From positions 111,442 through 175,441 of the forward strand of contig JAKQEQ010000153.1 of assembly GCA_029556545.1 (NCBI GenBank): a stretch of DNA of 64,000 nucleotides, written 5' to 3'. Of this stretch, positions 6,894 through 16,243 are shown piece after piece (within the stretch, counting starts at the first letter, position 1; every line of letters begins with the position of its first letter). Source of the stretch: Candidatus Hydrogenedentota bacterium. Its GTDB lineage: Bacteria; Hydrogenedentota; Hydrogenedentia; Hydrogenedentales; JAGMZX01. The position numbers and the translations under genes were made by a program. The notes beneath the pieces are model-generated. The model made no database searches, was not told where the DNA came from, and saw only the letters and a program-made list of their open reading frames with translations.

Positions 6894-8591
6894 ATGAAGC
6901 TCTCCTTCCGAATCGCACTGTTCTCCCTCGCATGCGCCTGTTCCGCCGCGGCGCTCGCCGCGCAGGCGGACCCGGTGGCGGCGAACGCATCGCTGCCCCG
7001 GCTTATCCTCGATCATCCGATCACGTCCGTATTCGCGATTATCGGGATCGGGATGTTGCTGGGCAGCATCAAAATATACGGCGTATCTCTGGGCAGCAGC
7101 GGCGTGATCTTCGTCGCGATTGTCTTCGGCGCGCTTGGCTGCTCGCTGCCGAAGGAATTAGGCAATTTCGGCTTGGTGCTGTTTGTGTACTGTGTCGGCC
7201 TGAGCGCCGGACCGGGGTTCTTCCGAGCGTTCTTCCGCCACGGGACCGAGCTCGCCAAGATCAGCGTGACGGTGGTCGCCGCGGGCGCAACGGTCGCCGT
7301 CGCGTTCGCGTGGATGGCGGGCGTCCCGGCGCCATTGGCCGCCGGGGTCTTCGCGGGCGCGCTCACGAGCACGCCCGGCCTCGCCACGGCGCTCGCCGAC
7401 CTGCAGAACGACCCGATGGTGTCGATCGGCTACGGTATCGCCTACCCCTTCGGTGTCGTCGCCGTCGTATTATTCGTGCAACTGCTGCCGCGTCTCCTGG
7501 GCCACGACCTCGAGGCGGAGGGCCATAAGCACGCGGCGTCGGGGCCCGACAAGAACCGCATCCAGCGCATGCTCATCGAGGTGTGCAATCCGTCGATCAT
7601 GGGCCGCAAAATCCAGGACGTCCACTTCGTCGCCGCGTCGCGCTGCCAGATTTCTCGGGTCTTGCGGGGCGAACGCCTTGTCCCTATCACCTCCGAGACC
7701 GTCTTCGAGGACGGCCAGCATCTGCTCGCCGTCGGCCATGACGACCGTCTCCAGGACCTGGCCGACTTCCTCGGAAGGCGCAGCGACCGACCCTATTATC
7801 TCGACACGGCCTCGGAATTGATGCAGGTGGTCGCGACAGCGCCCGCCGTGGTCGGTAAGAGCCTGCGCGAATTGAACCTGATCAACAAGTTCGGCGTCAC
7901 GATCTCGCGCATCATCCGGCATGACGTGGGCTTCGTGCCCGACGCCGAAACCGTCGTGCAGCGCGCCGACGTGCTCTACGCCGTCGGCGAGCCGCAGGCG
8001 ATCAAACAGCTCGCGACGTTCGCGGGACATCGCACGCGCGTCCTCGATGAGACAGACCTCATCTCCCTGTCGGCAGGCATCATCGCCGGCGTGTTGCTCG
8101 GCATGACGCCCATCGCCTTTCCCGGCACGCAGGGGTTCACCCTCGGGTTGGCCGGCGGACCGCTGCTTGTGGCGTTGGTGCTCGGGCACTTCGGGGGCGT
8201 CGGCCGCATCCGCGGCCACATGCCGCGGGCGGCCCGGTTGCTCATGACCGAAGCGGGACTCGTCTTCTTCCTCGCGGCCGCGGGCGCCAAAGCGGGGGAG
8301 GGCTTCCTGCCCGTGCTGCGCAGCCAGGGAGTGCCGCTCGTCGTCATGGGCGCGCTGATCAGCACGCTTCCCATGCTTCTCGGCTATGGATTTGCGCGGC
8401 GCGTTCTTCGCCTGGGCCTGCTCGAAACCTATGGCGGCATTTGTGGCGGCATGACCTCGACCCCCGGGCTCGGCGCCCTGACGAGTCGCACCGACTCGGA
8501 AGTCCCCACCGTCAGCTATGCCACCGCCTACCCCGTCGCACTAATCCTGGTGACCGTCTTCGCGCAAATGATCATCGCCGTGCTCACCTGA
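6894..8591 (+). CDS. AspT/YidE/YbjL family transporter with two RCK_C domains
   Basis: This 565-residue inner-membrane protein has the duplicated architecture of the aspartate:alanine exchanger family. An N-terminal hydrophobic block (residues about 38-205) includes GPGFFRAFFRHG and ALTSTPGLATALADLQ. Two cytosolic TrkA-C/RCK_C regulatory domains follow (about 225-385). A second hydrophobic block (about 390-565) has the matching GPLLVALVLGHFG and GGMTSTPGLGALTSR. The repeated TSTPGL motif in both halves is diagnostic. The first 23 residues (KLSFRIALFSLACACSAAAL) look like a cleavable signal peptide, unusual for the family, whose members mostly start with the first membrane helix. The substrate cannot be read from sequence; relatives exchange amino or dicarboxylic acids. 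Confidence 0.88.
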   Translation: MKLSFRIALFSLACACSAAALAAQADPVAANASLPRLILDHPITSVFAIIGIGMLLGSIKIYGVSLGSSGVIFVAIVFGALGCSLPKELGNFGLVLFVYCVGLSAGPGFFRAFFRHGTELAKISVTVVAAGATVAVAFAWMAGVPAPLAAGVFAGALTSTPGLATALADLQNDPMVSIGYGIAYPFGVVAVVLFVQLLPRLLGHDLEAEGHKHAASGPDKNRIQRMLIEVCNPSIMGRKIQDVHFVAASRCQISRVLRGERLVPITSETVFEDGQHLLAVGHDDRLQDLADFLGRRSDRPYYLDTASELMQVVATAPAVVGKSLRELNLINKFGVTISRIIRHDVGFVPDAETVVQRADVLYAVGEPQAIKQLATFAGHRTRVLDETDLISLSAGIIAGVLLGMTPIAFPGTQGFTLGLAGGPLLVALVLGHFGGVGRIRGHMPRAARLLMTEAGLVFFLAAAGAKAGEGFLPVLRSQGVPLVVMGALISTLPMLLGYGFARRVLRLGLLETYGGICGGMTSTPGLGALTSRTDSEVPTVSYATAYPVALILVTVFAQMIIAVLT

Positions 8592-8782
8592 GCGCCTCCC
8601 GCCCGCCGTCTTCTTTCCCGCCGCGCCCGGAAGAAATCCACACCACGGGTTGTTCGTTTTGTACGGACGTGGTGGGCGAACCTCCGCCGGCTTGCAGGCT
8701 CAGTGCGCGGAGGTTCCCTCTCCGGTGCGGCGAAAACGCCACCGTGCAGGCGCGCGGCGACACACAAAGGAGGTTGCGCACG

Positions 8783-9898
8783 ATGACGATGGTTTACAGC
8801 CCCGGTTTGGATGGTGTCGTGGCCGGAGAAACCCGGGTTTCCTGCGTGGACCAGGGACGCCTCTTGTACCGCGGCTACGCGATTCAGGAACTTGCGGAAA
8901 AGACGAATTTCGAGGAAGTCCTGCATCTCATGCTCTACGGCGAACTGCCGGGCGAGGAGCGGCTCCAGTACATCATGGACCGGCTCGATGATTTCCGCGC
9001 CTTACCGGAACAGGTCTACCACGTGCTGCAACACATCCCCGCGACGGTCCCGATGATGGAGGTGGTCCGCACGATGGTCTCTTTCGCGGGGCACTTCGAT
9101 CCTGTCGAAGGCGATGACGACGAGGCGATCCGCCAGCGCGCGATCTGGCTGACGGCCCAGGTTCCAAGCATCATTGCGGCCCGGCACCGCCTGTTGAACG
9201 GCGACGAACCGGTCAAGCCGCGGCGGGGCATGTCCCACGCCGCCCAGATGCTCTATCTGCTGTTCGGCGAGGAGCCGGACGACATGACCGCCGACCTGCT
9301 GGACCTCACGCTGGTCTTGTACGCCGAACACGAATTCAACGCCAGCACGTTCACGTGCCGGGTCATCTGCTCGACGGAATCGGACCTCGTTTCGTCGGTC
9401 GCGGGCGCGATTGGCGCGCTCAAGGGGCCGCTACACGGCGGCGCGAACGAAGCCGCCATGAGAATGCTCCTGCGGTTCAAGTCGGCGGACGAAGCCGCGA
9501 AATGGGTCGTCGAGGCGCTGGAACGCAAGGAGAAGATCATGGGATTCGGCCACCGCGTCTACCGACACGGCGACCACCGGGCGCACATCCTCGAACAGAA
9601 GATGCGTAAACTGGCGCACAAGAAGGGGCAGGACCACTGGCTCGCCATTTACGACGCTGTCCGGGACCCCGTGCGACGGCTGAAGAACATCTACCCGAAT
9701 GTGGACTACCCCTGCGGCCTTACCTATCACTTGATGGGGCTGCCGCTTGACCTGTTCACGCCGATCTTTGTGTCCGCGCGCGTAAGCGGGTGGAGCGCCC
9801 ATTACCTCGAACAGTCCCGCGGCAACCGGCTTTACCGCCCGCTCAGCGAATACATCGGCCAGGCCGAGCGGACCGTCCCCCCCCTTGACGAACGGTAA
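8783..9898 (+). CDS. Citrate synthase or 2-methylcitrate synthase
   Basis: The enzyme condenses acetyl-CoA with oxaloacetate, or propionyl-CoA in the methylcitrate branch. The 371-residue protein is of the short hexamer/dimer type. It starts with the characteristic PGLDGVVAGETRVSCVDQGRLLYRGY. The catalytic residues are visible: His in GPLHGGANEA (about 217-226), His in GFGHRVYR (about 254-261) and Asp in NIYPNVDYPCG (about 302). The start at 8783 is set by a perfect AGGAGG 9 bases upstream; the open frame extends 114 codons further upstream but is noncoding there. The short type and context do not separate citrate from methylcitrate synthase; no prpB or prpD is nearby. Confidence 0.92.
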   Translation: MTMVYSPGLDGVVAGETRVSCVDQGRLLYRGYAIQELAEKTNFEEVLHLMLYGELPGEERLQYIMDRLDDFRALPEQVYHVLQHIPATVPMMEVVRTMVSFAGHFDPVEGDDDEAIRQRAIWLTAQVPSIIAARHRLLNGDEPVKPRRGMSHAAQMLYLLFGEEPDDMTADLLDLTLVLYAEHEFNASTFTCRVICSTESDLVSSVAGAIGALKGPLHGGANEAAMRMLLRFKSADEAAKWVVEALERKEKIMGFGHRVYRHGDHRAHILEQKMRKLAHKKGQDHWLAIYDAVRDPVRRLKNIYPNVDYPCGLTYHLMGLPLDLFTPIFVSARVSGWSAHYLEQSRGNRLYRPLSEYIGQAERTVPPLDER

Positions 9899-9955
9899 GG
9901 GCTTCGGGGACCGGTCGAACGGGAATCCGCGGGAATCGTTTCCCGGGTCGCGTCG

Positions 9956-10582
9956 TCACTCGGCAGGCAAGTAAGGCGCCGGATCCACCGCCTTGCCATC
10001 GATGCGGACCTCGTAATGCAGGTGGGGCGTCGTGGCGCGGCCGGTCCGACCGATCTTCCCGAGTTCGTCGCCCTTGCACACCTTGTCGCCCACCTTTACG
10101 TTCCGCGCGGAAAGGTGCGCGTAAGCCGTGGCGCAACCCTCGCCGTGATCGACCACCACGATATGGCCGTAGCCGTCCTGAACCGTCGACAACGTTACGG
10201 CCCCGTCCGCCGTCGCGACGACCGGAGCGCCGAACGGCGCCTTGATGTCAATACCGCGGTGCAGACGCGACTTGCCGCTGCCGCCGCTGGCGCGGCGCAC
10301 ACCGAAGGTCGAAATGACTTTACAGGCAGGATGGTCAATCGGCCACGATTCGGGGACCGCGGCGATGGGCGTCGGCGCGGGCTGTTCCGCCGGGCGTTCA
10401 AAAACGGGGGCGCGGACGGGGCGGGGCTCGATGCGATAGACGTAGGCGGCAAGCGGTCTGGTGGATGTTATCGTCGTGGGTTTCGCTGCTTCGCGGTGCC
10501 CCGCACACCCTAGAACCCCCGAAGCCATCGCCGCCATGATCAAGAACGCCGCTACTCCCCCGCACAACCCGCGACACACCAT
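9956..10582 (-). CDS. M23 (LytM) family metallopeptidase lipoprotein
   Basis: This is a murein-acting or murein-binding endopeptidase at the cell envelope. The start at 10582 has AGGAG about 9 bases upstream and gives a lipoprotein signal peptide ending VLGC (Cys near residue 25). A Pro-rich linker leads to the LytM domain: HRGIDIKAPFGAPV carries the first zinc His and Asp, and HLHYEVR carries the later catalytic and zinc His residues. The protein is 208 residues, short enough to lack coiled coils or LysM repeats. It is convergent with the citrate synthase gene. Since the zinc ligands are present it is probably active. Confidence 0.92.
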   Translation of the reverse strand: MVCRGLCGGVAAFLIMAAMASGVLGCAGHREAAKPTTITSTRPLAAYVYRIEPRPVRAPVFERPAEQPAPTPIAAVPESWPIDHPACKVISTFGVRRASGGSGKSRLHRGIDIKAPFGAPVVATADGAVTLSTVQDGYGHIVVVDHGEGCATAYAHLSARNVKVGDKVCKGDELGKIGRTGRATTPHLHYEVRIDGKAVDPAPYLPAE

Positions 10583-10809
10583 GCTCGCGCTCCTTCCGCA
10601 ATAATGCAATTTCACACCACCGCGAGGGGCCGCGACGCCACCATAGCCGTGGCGTAAGCAAACCCGCAGGCCGAGACCACCACGCATGAGGCCTTCCGAA
10701 TCCCTCCACGCGGAGCCATTATAGCAACTCAGGCGCTCCTGCGCCACCTTGATGCGGGGAGCCGCACGCGGGCTGCTTGCAGAAGGCTCATGCACCAAGT
10801 CACGAAGCG

Positions 10810-11295
10810 CTAATGCGTTTGTTGACGCGCGGGCGCGCCGCCCGTCCGCCGCAGCGCCTTGCGCAGTTCGACGTTCTCCGCGTTGGCTTTCTCAAGGCGC
10901 TCGCTGAGAATGTGGATCACGTTCAGGAGCAGCCGCACCGCAACGTGCTTCTCGAGAATGTTGTTGATGCTGCGCTCATCGAGCGTGAAGACTTTCGCGG
11001 GGGTGATGGCCGTAGCGCTGGCGATGCGCGGCCTGCGATTCAGCACCGCCATCTCTCCGAAAGCATCACCGACTTCGCATTTCGCAATGAGTTCGCTCTT
11101 GTTGTAGATGCCCACCTCGCCGCTCAAGACGATGAAGACATTCGTGCCCAGCATACCCTCGTGGAAGATGGTCTGGTTCTCGTGAAAGTGCAGCACGTTG
11201 CCGCAGTGAAGGATGAACTCCACCTCCTCCGGCGACAGTCCATGGAATATCTTCACCTTCTCCGCGTATTTCCTGTACTTGCTTTCGTCGCTCAT
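10810..11295 (-). CDS. Cyclic nucleotide-binding domain protein with C-terminal helix
   Basis: The 161-residue protein is a cNMP-binding beta barrel (about 15-130): KIFHGLSPEEVEFIL, FHENQTIFHEGMLGTNVFIV, LSGEVGIY, and the phosphate-binding cassette FGEMAVLNRRPRIASATA, which is near canonical. After the domain comes a helix rich in Leu, Glu and Asn (ILSERLEKANAENVELRKAL) that could form a coiled coil, and no helix-turn-helix. The start at 11295 has AGAGGA 8 bases upstream. It is divergent from pilB; an adapter or regulator role for the pilus ATPase is conceivable but is only suggested by position. Confidence 0.88.
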   Translation of the reverse strand: MSDESKYRKYAEKVKIFHGLSPEEVEFILHCGNVLHFHENQTIFHEGMLGTNVFIVLSGEVGIYNKSELIAKCEVGDAFGEMAVLNRRPRIASATAITPAKVFTLDERSINNILEKHVAVRLLLNVIHILSERLEKANAENVELRKALRRTGGAPARQQTH

Positions 11296-11491
11296 GGACA
11301 ATCCTCTCGGTCCGATAATTCGATGTCCTGCGCACCCGTAGACTTTCGCCATTATCTTACCTTAATCCGCTACGCTTCGCCACTCGCCGCGCCGAACAGA
11401 GAAATTATGCGCAATTTGCTTTGGCGTGTGGGGCGCATTTACCATCAGCGCGCGAAATCGCGTGGCGCCAGGACGGCGGGAGGGGCATTAG

Positions 11492-13438
11492 ATGAGCATG
11501 GACAACATCGAAGCCGGCGACCGGCTGGTCAAGCAGGACCTCATCACACAGGAAGAATTGGCAGAGGCGCGGGACCGCGCCACGCGCTCGGGCATCCCCT
11601 GGTATAAGCAGCTGATTCAGAGCGGCAAGGTGTCGTTCAGCGTTCTCGAGGATGCGCTACGCTACGAGTTCCACCTGCCTTCGACCCAGAGCAAGCAGAA
11701 GCAACTCGGCGACACGCTCGTCGAGATCAAGGCAATTACGCTGGAGCAGTTGCGTGAGGCCTTGGCGGAGCAGCAGCGGACAGGCCGCCTCCTCGGCAAC
11801 ATCCTCCTCGAGCATGAGTACGTTACCGAGGAGATGATGGCGCGCGCCCTCAGCCGTCAGCAGGGACTCGAGTTCACCGCTATCGAGGACGCGTCCAGCA
11901 GTCGCGACGCCTTAGAGGCGGTCCCCGAGAGCATCGCCCGAAGCTACCAATTCATACCCGTCGCCATCGAAAGGGACAAGGTGGCCGTTCTCATAGCGGA
12001 CCCGTCCCTGCGCGAGCGGCTGGGCGATGCCGGGGTGCTTCTTTCGAAGCGCTTCTATCCGATGATGACGGCAGCGCATGACCTCGAGGCGGAAATCGAG
12101 CGTCGTTATGCGGCGCTGCGCCAGGGCGACGCGCCGAAGGCAGCACCCAGGCAGCAGACCGCACCCGCAAAACAAGCAACCAAGGCCGGCAAGGCCGGTG
12201 AACGCGCAAAGGGAACGCACGCAATGCAGGAACCATCCACGACCAAGACCGCAGCGGAGCCTTCGCGTTTCGAGGAAATCGCGAAGAAGGCGTCCGGCAG
12301 CACGGTTATCAAGCTGGTGTCCACCATTCTCGAGGGCGCCGTGAATTCCGGCGCCACGGATGTCCATCTCGATCCGCAGGAGCCGGAGATGCGTGTGCGC
12401 TACAGGATCGACGGCGTGCTCCACGATATCATGAGCATTCCGCAGAACACGGAGTTGGCCGTGATTTCGCGAATAAAAATACTCGCCGACCTGGACATCA
12501 CCGAGACGCGCCACCCACAGGACGGGCACATCAGCATGGAGGTGGCTGGCCGTGCATTCGACGTCCGCGTCGCGACGCTTCCCACTTTCCTCGGTGAGCG
12601 CGTGGTGCTTCGACTCCTCGATCAAACGTCCATCTTGTCTGGAATCAAGGACTTGGGACTTGAATCGGACGACGAGAAGAAGCTCACCGGCCTGATCAAT
12701 CAGCCCTACGGCATGATCCTGGTCACGGGGCCGACCGGGAGCGGCAAGACCACGACGTTGTATGCGGCGCTGAACCAGAAGAACGTGCTGACCGACAGTA
12801 TCGTCACGCTGGAAGACCCGGTCGAATATCAACTCTCCGGCATCAATCAGGTCCAGATTGATACGCATTTCGGCATAACTTTCGCCGCGACGCTGCGGGC
12901 GGCGATGCGACAGGATATTGACGTGCTGTTGGTCGGTGAGATTCGTGACGCGGAGACGGCGCATATCGCCATCCGCGCCGCCATGACGGGACACTTGGTC
13001 TTCAGCACGCTCCATACGAATGACGCACCGGAAGCCATCAGCACCCTGCGCAACATGGGGGTTCCCTCCTACCTCATATGCGGTGCGCTGAGCGCTGTCG
13101 TTGCACAACGGTTAGTCCGAAAAATCTGCGAAAACTGCCGTCAGCCGTTCAAACCTACGCCGGAAACACTGCGCGCCATCGGTCTACCCGCCACCGTTAA
13201 GAAACTCTACGGTGGGAAGGGGTGCGCCGCGTGCTATCACACGGGCAATCATGGACGAACCGGAATATTCGAAATTCTTGAAATAACCGGTGATATTCGG
13301 CACTCTATCGCATCCGAGGCTGGCACGCACGAGATTGCGAAGCAGGCAAAGCTCGTTACCATGGCTGAGCGTTGTCGGCAAAAAGTCCGCAGCGGAATCG
13401 TGGAACCAAAGGAATACCTGCGGGTTATACGGCAGTAG
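11492..13438 (+). CDS. pilB: Type IV pilus / type II secretion assembly ATPase (PilB/GspE family)
   Basis: This hexameric ATPase drives pilin polymerisation at the inner membrane. Two N-terminal MshEN-type domains cover about residues 1-200, followed by a Lys/Ala/Gln-rich linker (about 212-250). The catalytic part has VSTILEGAVNSGATDVHLDP, Walker A GPTGSGKTTTLYAA (about 414), the Asp box DSIVTLEDPVEYQL, Walker B region DIDVLLVGEIRDAETA and the His box TGHLVFSTLHTNDA. The zinc tetracysteine is CENC and CAAC near residues 547 and 575. The start has GGAGGGG upstream. It is not followed by pilT or pilC here; the candidate origin and dnaN follow. Confidence 0.93.
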   Translation: MSMDNIEAGDRLVKQDLITQEELAEARDRATRSGIPWYKQLIQSGKVSFSVLEDALRYEFHLPSTQSKQKQLGDTLVEIKAITLEQLREALAEQQRTGRLLGNILLEHEYVTEEMMARALSRQQGLEFTAIEDASSSRDALEAVPESIARSYQFIPVAIERDKVAVLIADPSLRERLGDAGVLLSKRFYPMMTAAHDLEAEIERRYAALRQGDAPKAAPRQQTAPAKQATKAGKAGERAKGTHAMQEPSTTKTAAEPSRFEEIAKKASGSTVIKLVSTILEGAVNSGATDVHLDPQEPEMRVRYRIDGVLHDIMSIPQNTELAVISRIKILADLDITETRHPQDGHISMEVAGRAFDVRVATLPTFLGERVVLRLLDQTSILSGIKDLGLESDDEKKLTGLINQPYGMILVTGPTGSGKTTTLYAALNQKNVLTDSIVTLEDPVEYQLSGINQVQIDTHFGITFAATLRAAMRQDIDVLLVGEIRDAETAHIAIRAAMTGHLVFSTLHTNDAPEAISTLRNMGVPSYLICGALSAVVAQRLVRKICENCRQPFKPTPETLRAIGLPATVKKLYGGKGCAACYHTGNHGRTGIFEILEITGDIRHSIASEAGTHEIAKQAKLVTMAERCRQKVRSGIVEPKEYLRVIRQ

Positions 13439-14236
13439 AACCGGAGGATGCCGGGTGGTTGAGTCATCCATGTGGAGAACTTGTGCATAAGCGACGGCTT
13501 ACCTCGTCAGGCAGCCCTTTACATTCTGGGATCCACCACTTCTAAATATCGTATGCACGGACACTTACGACATTTGACGCTAGTTCCACGCAAGATATGT
13601 TATGATTTATAACTCCTTTATTTACAATAACTTAGTACTCTTCAGATCACCACAACCTTCCGATGGAAACACGGCGATTATCCGTTCCATGCGCTACGGG
13701 ATAACTCGTCGCACAAGCGCTGTAAGTCCTTGTCACACACGCCACAACAGGTGTGGATAACCTTCCATGAGAACGTGGAACCAACAACGAAAACCAGCCT
13801 GTGAAAAAGACTTGACGGACCAGGGGAAAAGAGAGTATGAAGTCCCCAACCTGGACGACCGACTGGACATGACGACCGCAATGGAGATCCAATTGCCAAC
13901 ACAGTGTGGAAAAAGAGACAGGCCTTATCCTCAGCACCATCAACAGACGAACAGCCTGTTACGGATGCACTTACGGCTAAAATTCACAAGTAAACACCCC
14001 TTATGACTATATACGACTAAAAATATATCTTACGGAATAGAAAGGAAAGGAAAACTTTTCTCGGACATCAAGACGCATCGAACAGGATGTGATGAATCGC
14101 CCGTTTATAGACGGATACGAACAGAATCGGCTATTTGGAAAGGCTCTTGGTGAAATATGCGCACTTGGTAACCGTAAGGACTTGCAAAGCGCGTACGGTT
14201 AACGGTACCTTGGTGTCGCGGTAGGGAGATGCTCGC
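13439..14236. other. Candidate chromosomal replication origin (oriC) upstream of dnaN
   Basis: These 798 bp carry no credible gene and are clearly more AT-rich than the surroundings. One perfect DnaA box, TGTGGATAA (reverse of TTATCCACA), lies at 13752-13760. One-mismatch or close sites are TGTGGAGAA (13471-13479), TGTGCATAA (13482-13490), TGTGGAAAA (13905-13913) and TTATCCTCA (13925-13933); TGTGAAAAA (13800-13808) is weaker. AT-rich stretches that could unwind lie at about 13585-13640 and 13980-14060. The position next to dnaN supports an origin, since oriC often lies in the dnaA-dnaN neighbourhood. dnaA itself is not in the window. Confidence 0.65.
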
Positions 14237-15340
14237 ATGAAGATTGCAATTGCTCGACAGGACCTCTTAGATGCGGTCAATAAAGTCAAGACGGTTGTTC
14301 CGTCGAAGTCCGCGTTGCCTATCCTCTCTCATCTGCTGATTGAGACGGTGGATACGGGTATTCGGGTTAGCGCTACAGACTTGAAGGTAAGCATTCAGTG
14401 CGTCGTTGATTGCGACGTGCGGCAGCCCGGCGGGCTCACCGTATCATGCCAACGCTTGGCTTCGATTTTGAGTGAGCTTCCGGACAAGGAGATAACGCTG
14501 ACGTTGGGGGAGAGCAACGTTGTCGAGCTTACTTGTGGCCGTATTCATACGAAGCTGTTCAGTATGCCGTCTGATCAGTTCCCGCCGATCCGCGAATTTG
14601 ACGTGAAGCCGGTGTCGTTCAAGCAGGGTGTGTTGAGGTCGCTGTTCTTAAAGACGTCTTTTGCTATCTGTACGGATCAGGCACGATACAACCTGACTGG
14701 ACTCTTGTACGAGATAGTCGGCGGGCGACTTACGGTGGTGGCGACCGATGGCCGGCGTATGAGCCTGTGCTGTGAAGAGGAAGGCGTCCCGGATGATCTG
14801 GATGTCAAGGTCATTATCCCGGCCAAGATGGTAAATGAGTTGCAGCGTCTACTTGGCGAGGATGATCCAGTCGAGGTCTTTATCGACCAGAGTCAGGCGG
14901 CGTTTACATTCAATTCGATTCGTCTTGTAACGGCCCTTATCGAGGGGAATTTCCCGAACTATGACATGGTGATCCCGAAGAAGCATGACAAGGAAGCAAT
15001 ACTGGATACAGTGCGTTTCAGCGAAGCCATGCGTCGAACGCGGACGATGACTAATGAGAAGTTCAACTCTGTTCGCTTCAAGCTGGGCGGCAGCATGTTG
15101 ACGCTGAAGGTGGTGACGCCGGAAGTCGGCGAGTACGAAGAAGATATGGAAATCCAGTACGACGGCGAGAATGTTGAGATAGCGTTCAACCCAGATTTTA
15201 TTCTTGACATACTTCGCCACGTCAACTCGGAAAAGGTATGCCTCGTATTGCGCGACGCGATGAGTCCGGGCGTGCTTAAGCCGTATACGGAAGCGCCGGT
15301 TGATAACTACATCAACGTAATCATGCCGATTCGGATCTGA
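14237..15340 (+). CDS. dnaN: DNA polymerase III beta subunit (sliding clamp)
   Basis: The clamp is a ring-shaped dimer that tethers Pol III to DNA. All three clamp domains are present in 367 residues. The start MKIAIARQDLLDAVNKVKTVVPSK is typical, followed by LPILSHLLIE, the domain 2 segment TDGRRMSLC and the terminal VDNYINVIMPIRI with the usual M-P-hydrophobic end. The start has GGGAG upstream. The coding sequence has lower GC than the metabolic genes on either side, as the adjacent origin region does. It directly follows the candidate oriC. Confidence 0.97.
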   Translation: MKIAIARQDLLDAVNKVKTVVPSKSALPILSHLLIETVDTGIRVSATDLKVSIQCVVDCDVRQPGGLTVSCQRLASILSELPDKEITLTLGESNVVELTCGRIHTKLFSMPSDQFPPIREFDVKPVSFKQGVLRSLFLKTSFAICTDQARYNLTGLLYEIVGGRLTVVATDGRRMSLCCEEEGVPDDLDVKVIIPAKMVNELQRLLGEDDPVEVFIDQSQAAFTFNSIRLVTALIEGNFPNYDMVIPKKHDKEAILDTVRFSEAMRRTRTMTNEKFNSVRFKLGGSMLTLKVVTPEVGEYEEDMEIQYDGENVEIAFNPDFILDILRHVNSEKVCLVLRDAMSPGVLKPYTEAPVDNYINVIMPIRI

Positions 15341-15343
15341 TAC

Positions 15344-15364
15344 CGGCGCGACGCCCGCCGTTTT
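15344..15364 (+). terminator. Weak possible terminator after dnaN
   Basis: CGGCG (15344-15348) pairs with CGCCG (15356-15360), followed by TTTT. The stem is only five pairs, so termination efficiency is uncertain. Confidence 0.3.
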
Positions 15365-15394
15365 ATGCGTATATTAACGCAATAGTGGCAATCT

Positions 15395-16129
15395 ATGAGT
15401 GACGAACAAATCCTCCCGCTGTTCGGATTTACTCATTGCACCATCTTAATGGTCATTGTCGTCTTGAACGCAATTATTCTTCTGCTGCCAAAATGGATGG
15501 CGTCCGCGAAAGCAGTGTCTCACGTCGCTCTCGCTCTGGCCATGTTCATGATTATTCAGGAGATTGCCGACAGGACAGGACATCATGTTCTGCGCGACGT
15601 GTCGCTGACCCAGATTCTGCCGTTGCATCTATGCGGCGTGGCCGTGTTTCTCGTGCCCGTTATGCTTGTCTCGCAGAGCTACACACTTTTTGAGGTGCTC
15701 TATTTCTGGGGCATAGGCGGAGCATCGGTCTCGCTGCTTACTCCCGATCTCGCATTCCCGTTTCCGCACCCGCTTACCATTACCTTCTTCACCAGCCATG
15801 CGTTCATCATCACCGGCGTGCTTTATGCCATGATTTACTATGGCTTTCGCCCGCGGGCATCTTCCTTGCTGAAGGCGATCATCATGACGGTCGCGTACGC
15901 GGCGGCGGTCGCGCCTGTAAATATCCTTCTCGGAACCAACTACCTATACATCTGTGAGAAGCCGCGCGGGTTCTCCGTCCTTGATTTCCTTGGACCGTGG
16001 CCGTGGTACCTTCCCGGCATGGCGGCGATAGCCCTTGCAGTCTTTGCCCTCCTATATACTCCCTTCCCATTGCTGCACCGGTTCTTCGCCAATCACCGCA
16101 CGGGCGACAGCCAGGAAACCGCCGAGTAG
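15395..16129 (+). CDS. YwaF/TIGR02206-type integral membrane protein
   Basis: The 244-residue protein has about seven hydrophobic helices starting at residue 15. Features shared with the YwaF family are the early FGFTHC segment, the conserved LPLHLCGVAVFLVPV (about 76-90), the Asn-containing VAPVNILLGTNYLYICEKP (about 172-190) and the terminal LGPWPWYLPGMAAIAL. The family function is unknown. It follows dnaN by 54 bp on the same strand and may be cotranscribed. It ends with a short hydrophilic cytosolic tail. Confidence 0.82.
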   Translation: MSDEQILPLFGFTHCTILMVIVVLNAIILLLPKWMASAKAVSHVALALAMFMIIQEIADRTGHHVLRDVSLTQILPLHLCGVAVFLVPVMLVSQSYTLFEVLYFWGIGGASVSLLTPDLAFPFPHPLTITFFTSHAFIITGVLYAMIYYGFRPRASSLLKAIIMTVAYAAAVAPVNILLGTNYLYICEKPRGFSVLDFLGPWPWYLPGMAAIALAVFALLYTPFPLLHRFFANHRTGDSQETAE

Positions 16130-16206
16130 CAACGACTCTTGGGCTCGCCGGCGAACCGTGATTGGAAGATTGCAGCGCCGCAAGGTATATTTCGCTTATC
16201 GAACCA

Positions 16207-16223
16207 CGTACCATTATGGTACG
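16207..16223. promoter_or_regulatory. 17-bp perfect palindrome upstream of the Tat-secreted protein gene
   Basis: CGTACCAT (16207-16214) and ATGGTACG (16216-16223) are perfect inverted arms around one T. It ends about 7 bases before the GGGAG ribosome-binding site, so it could be an operator or a hairpin affecting translation. No regulator is identified. Confidence 0.35.
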
Positions 16224-16243
16224 CCCCACGGGAGACAACCGTT

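Noticed and set aside
8441-8782. N-terminal extension of the citrate synthase frame
   Set aside because: It runs inside the end of the transporter gene; the true start follows AGGAGG at 8783.
11912-13108. A 398-codon antisense frame inside pilB
   Set aside because: It is a shadow of pilB; the sense strand has all ATPase motifs.
13647-14006. Overlapping ORFs (98 aa minus, 79 aa plus) in the origin region
   Set aside because: They overlap on opposite strands, have no RBS or family motif, and the composition is noncoding-like.
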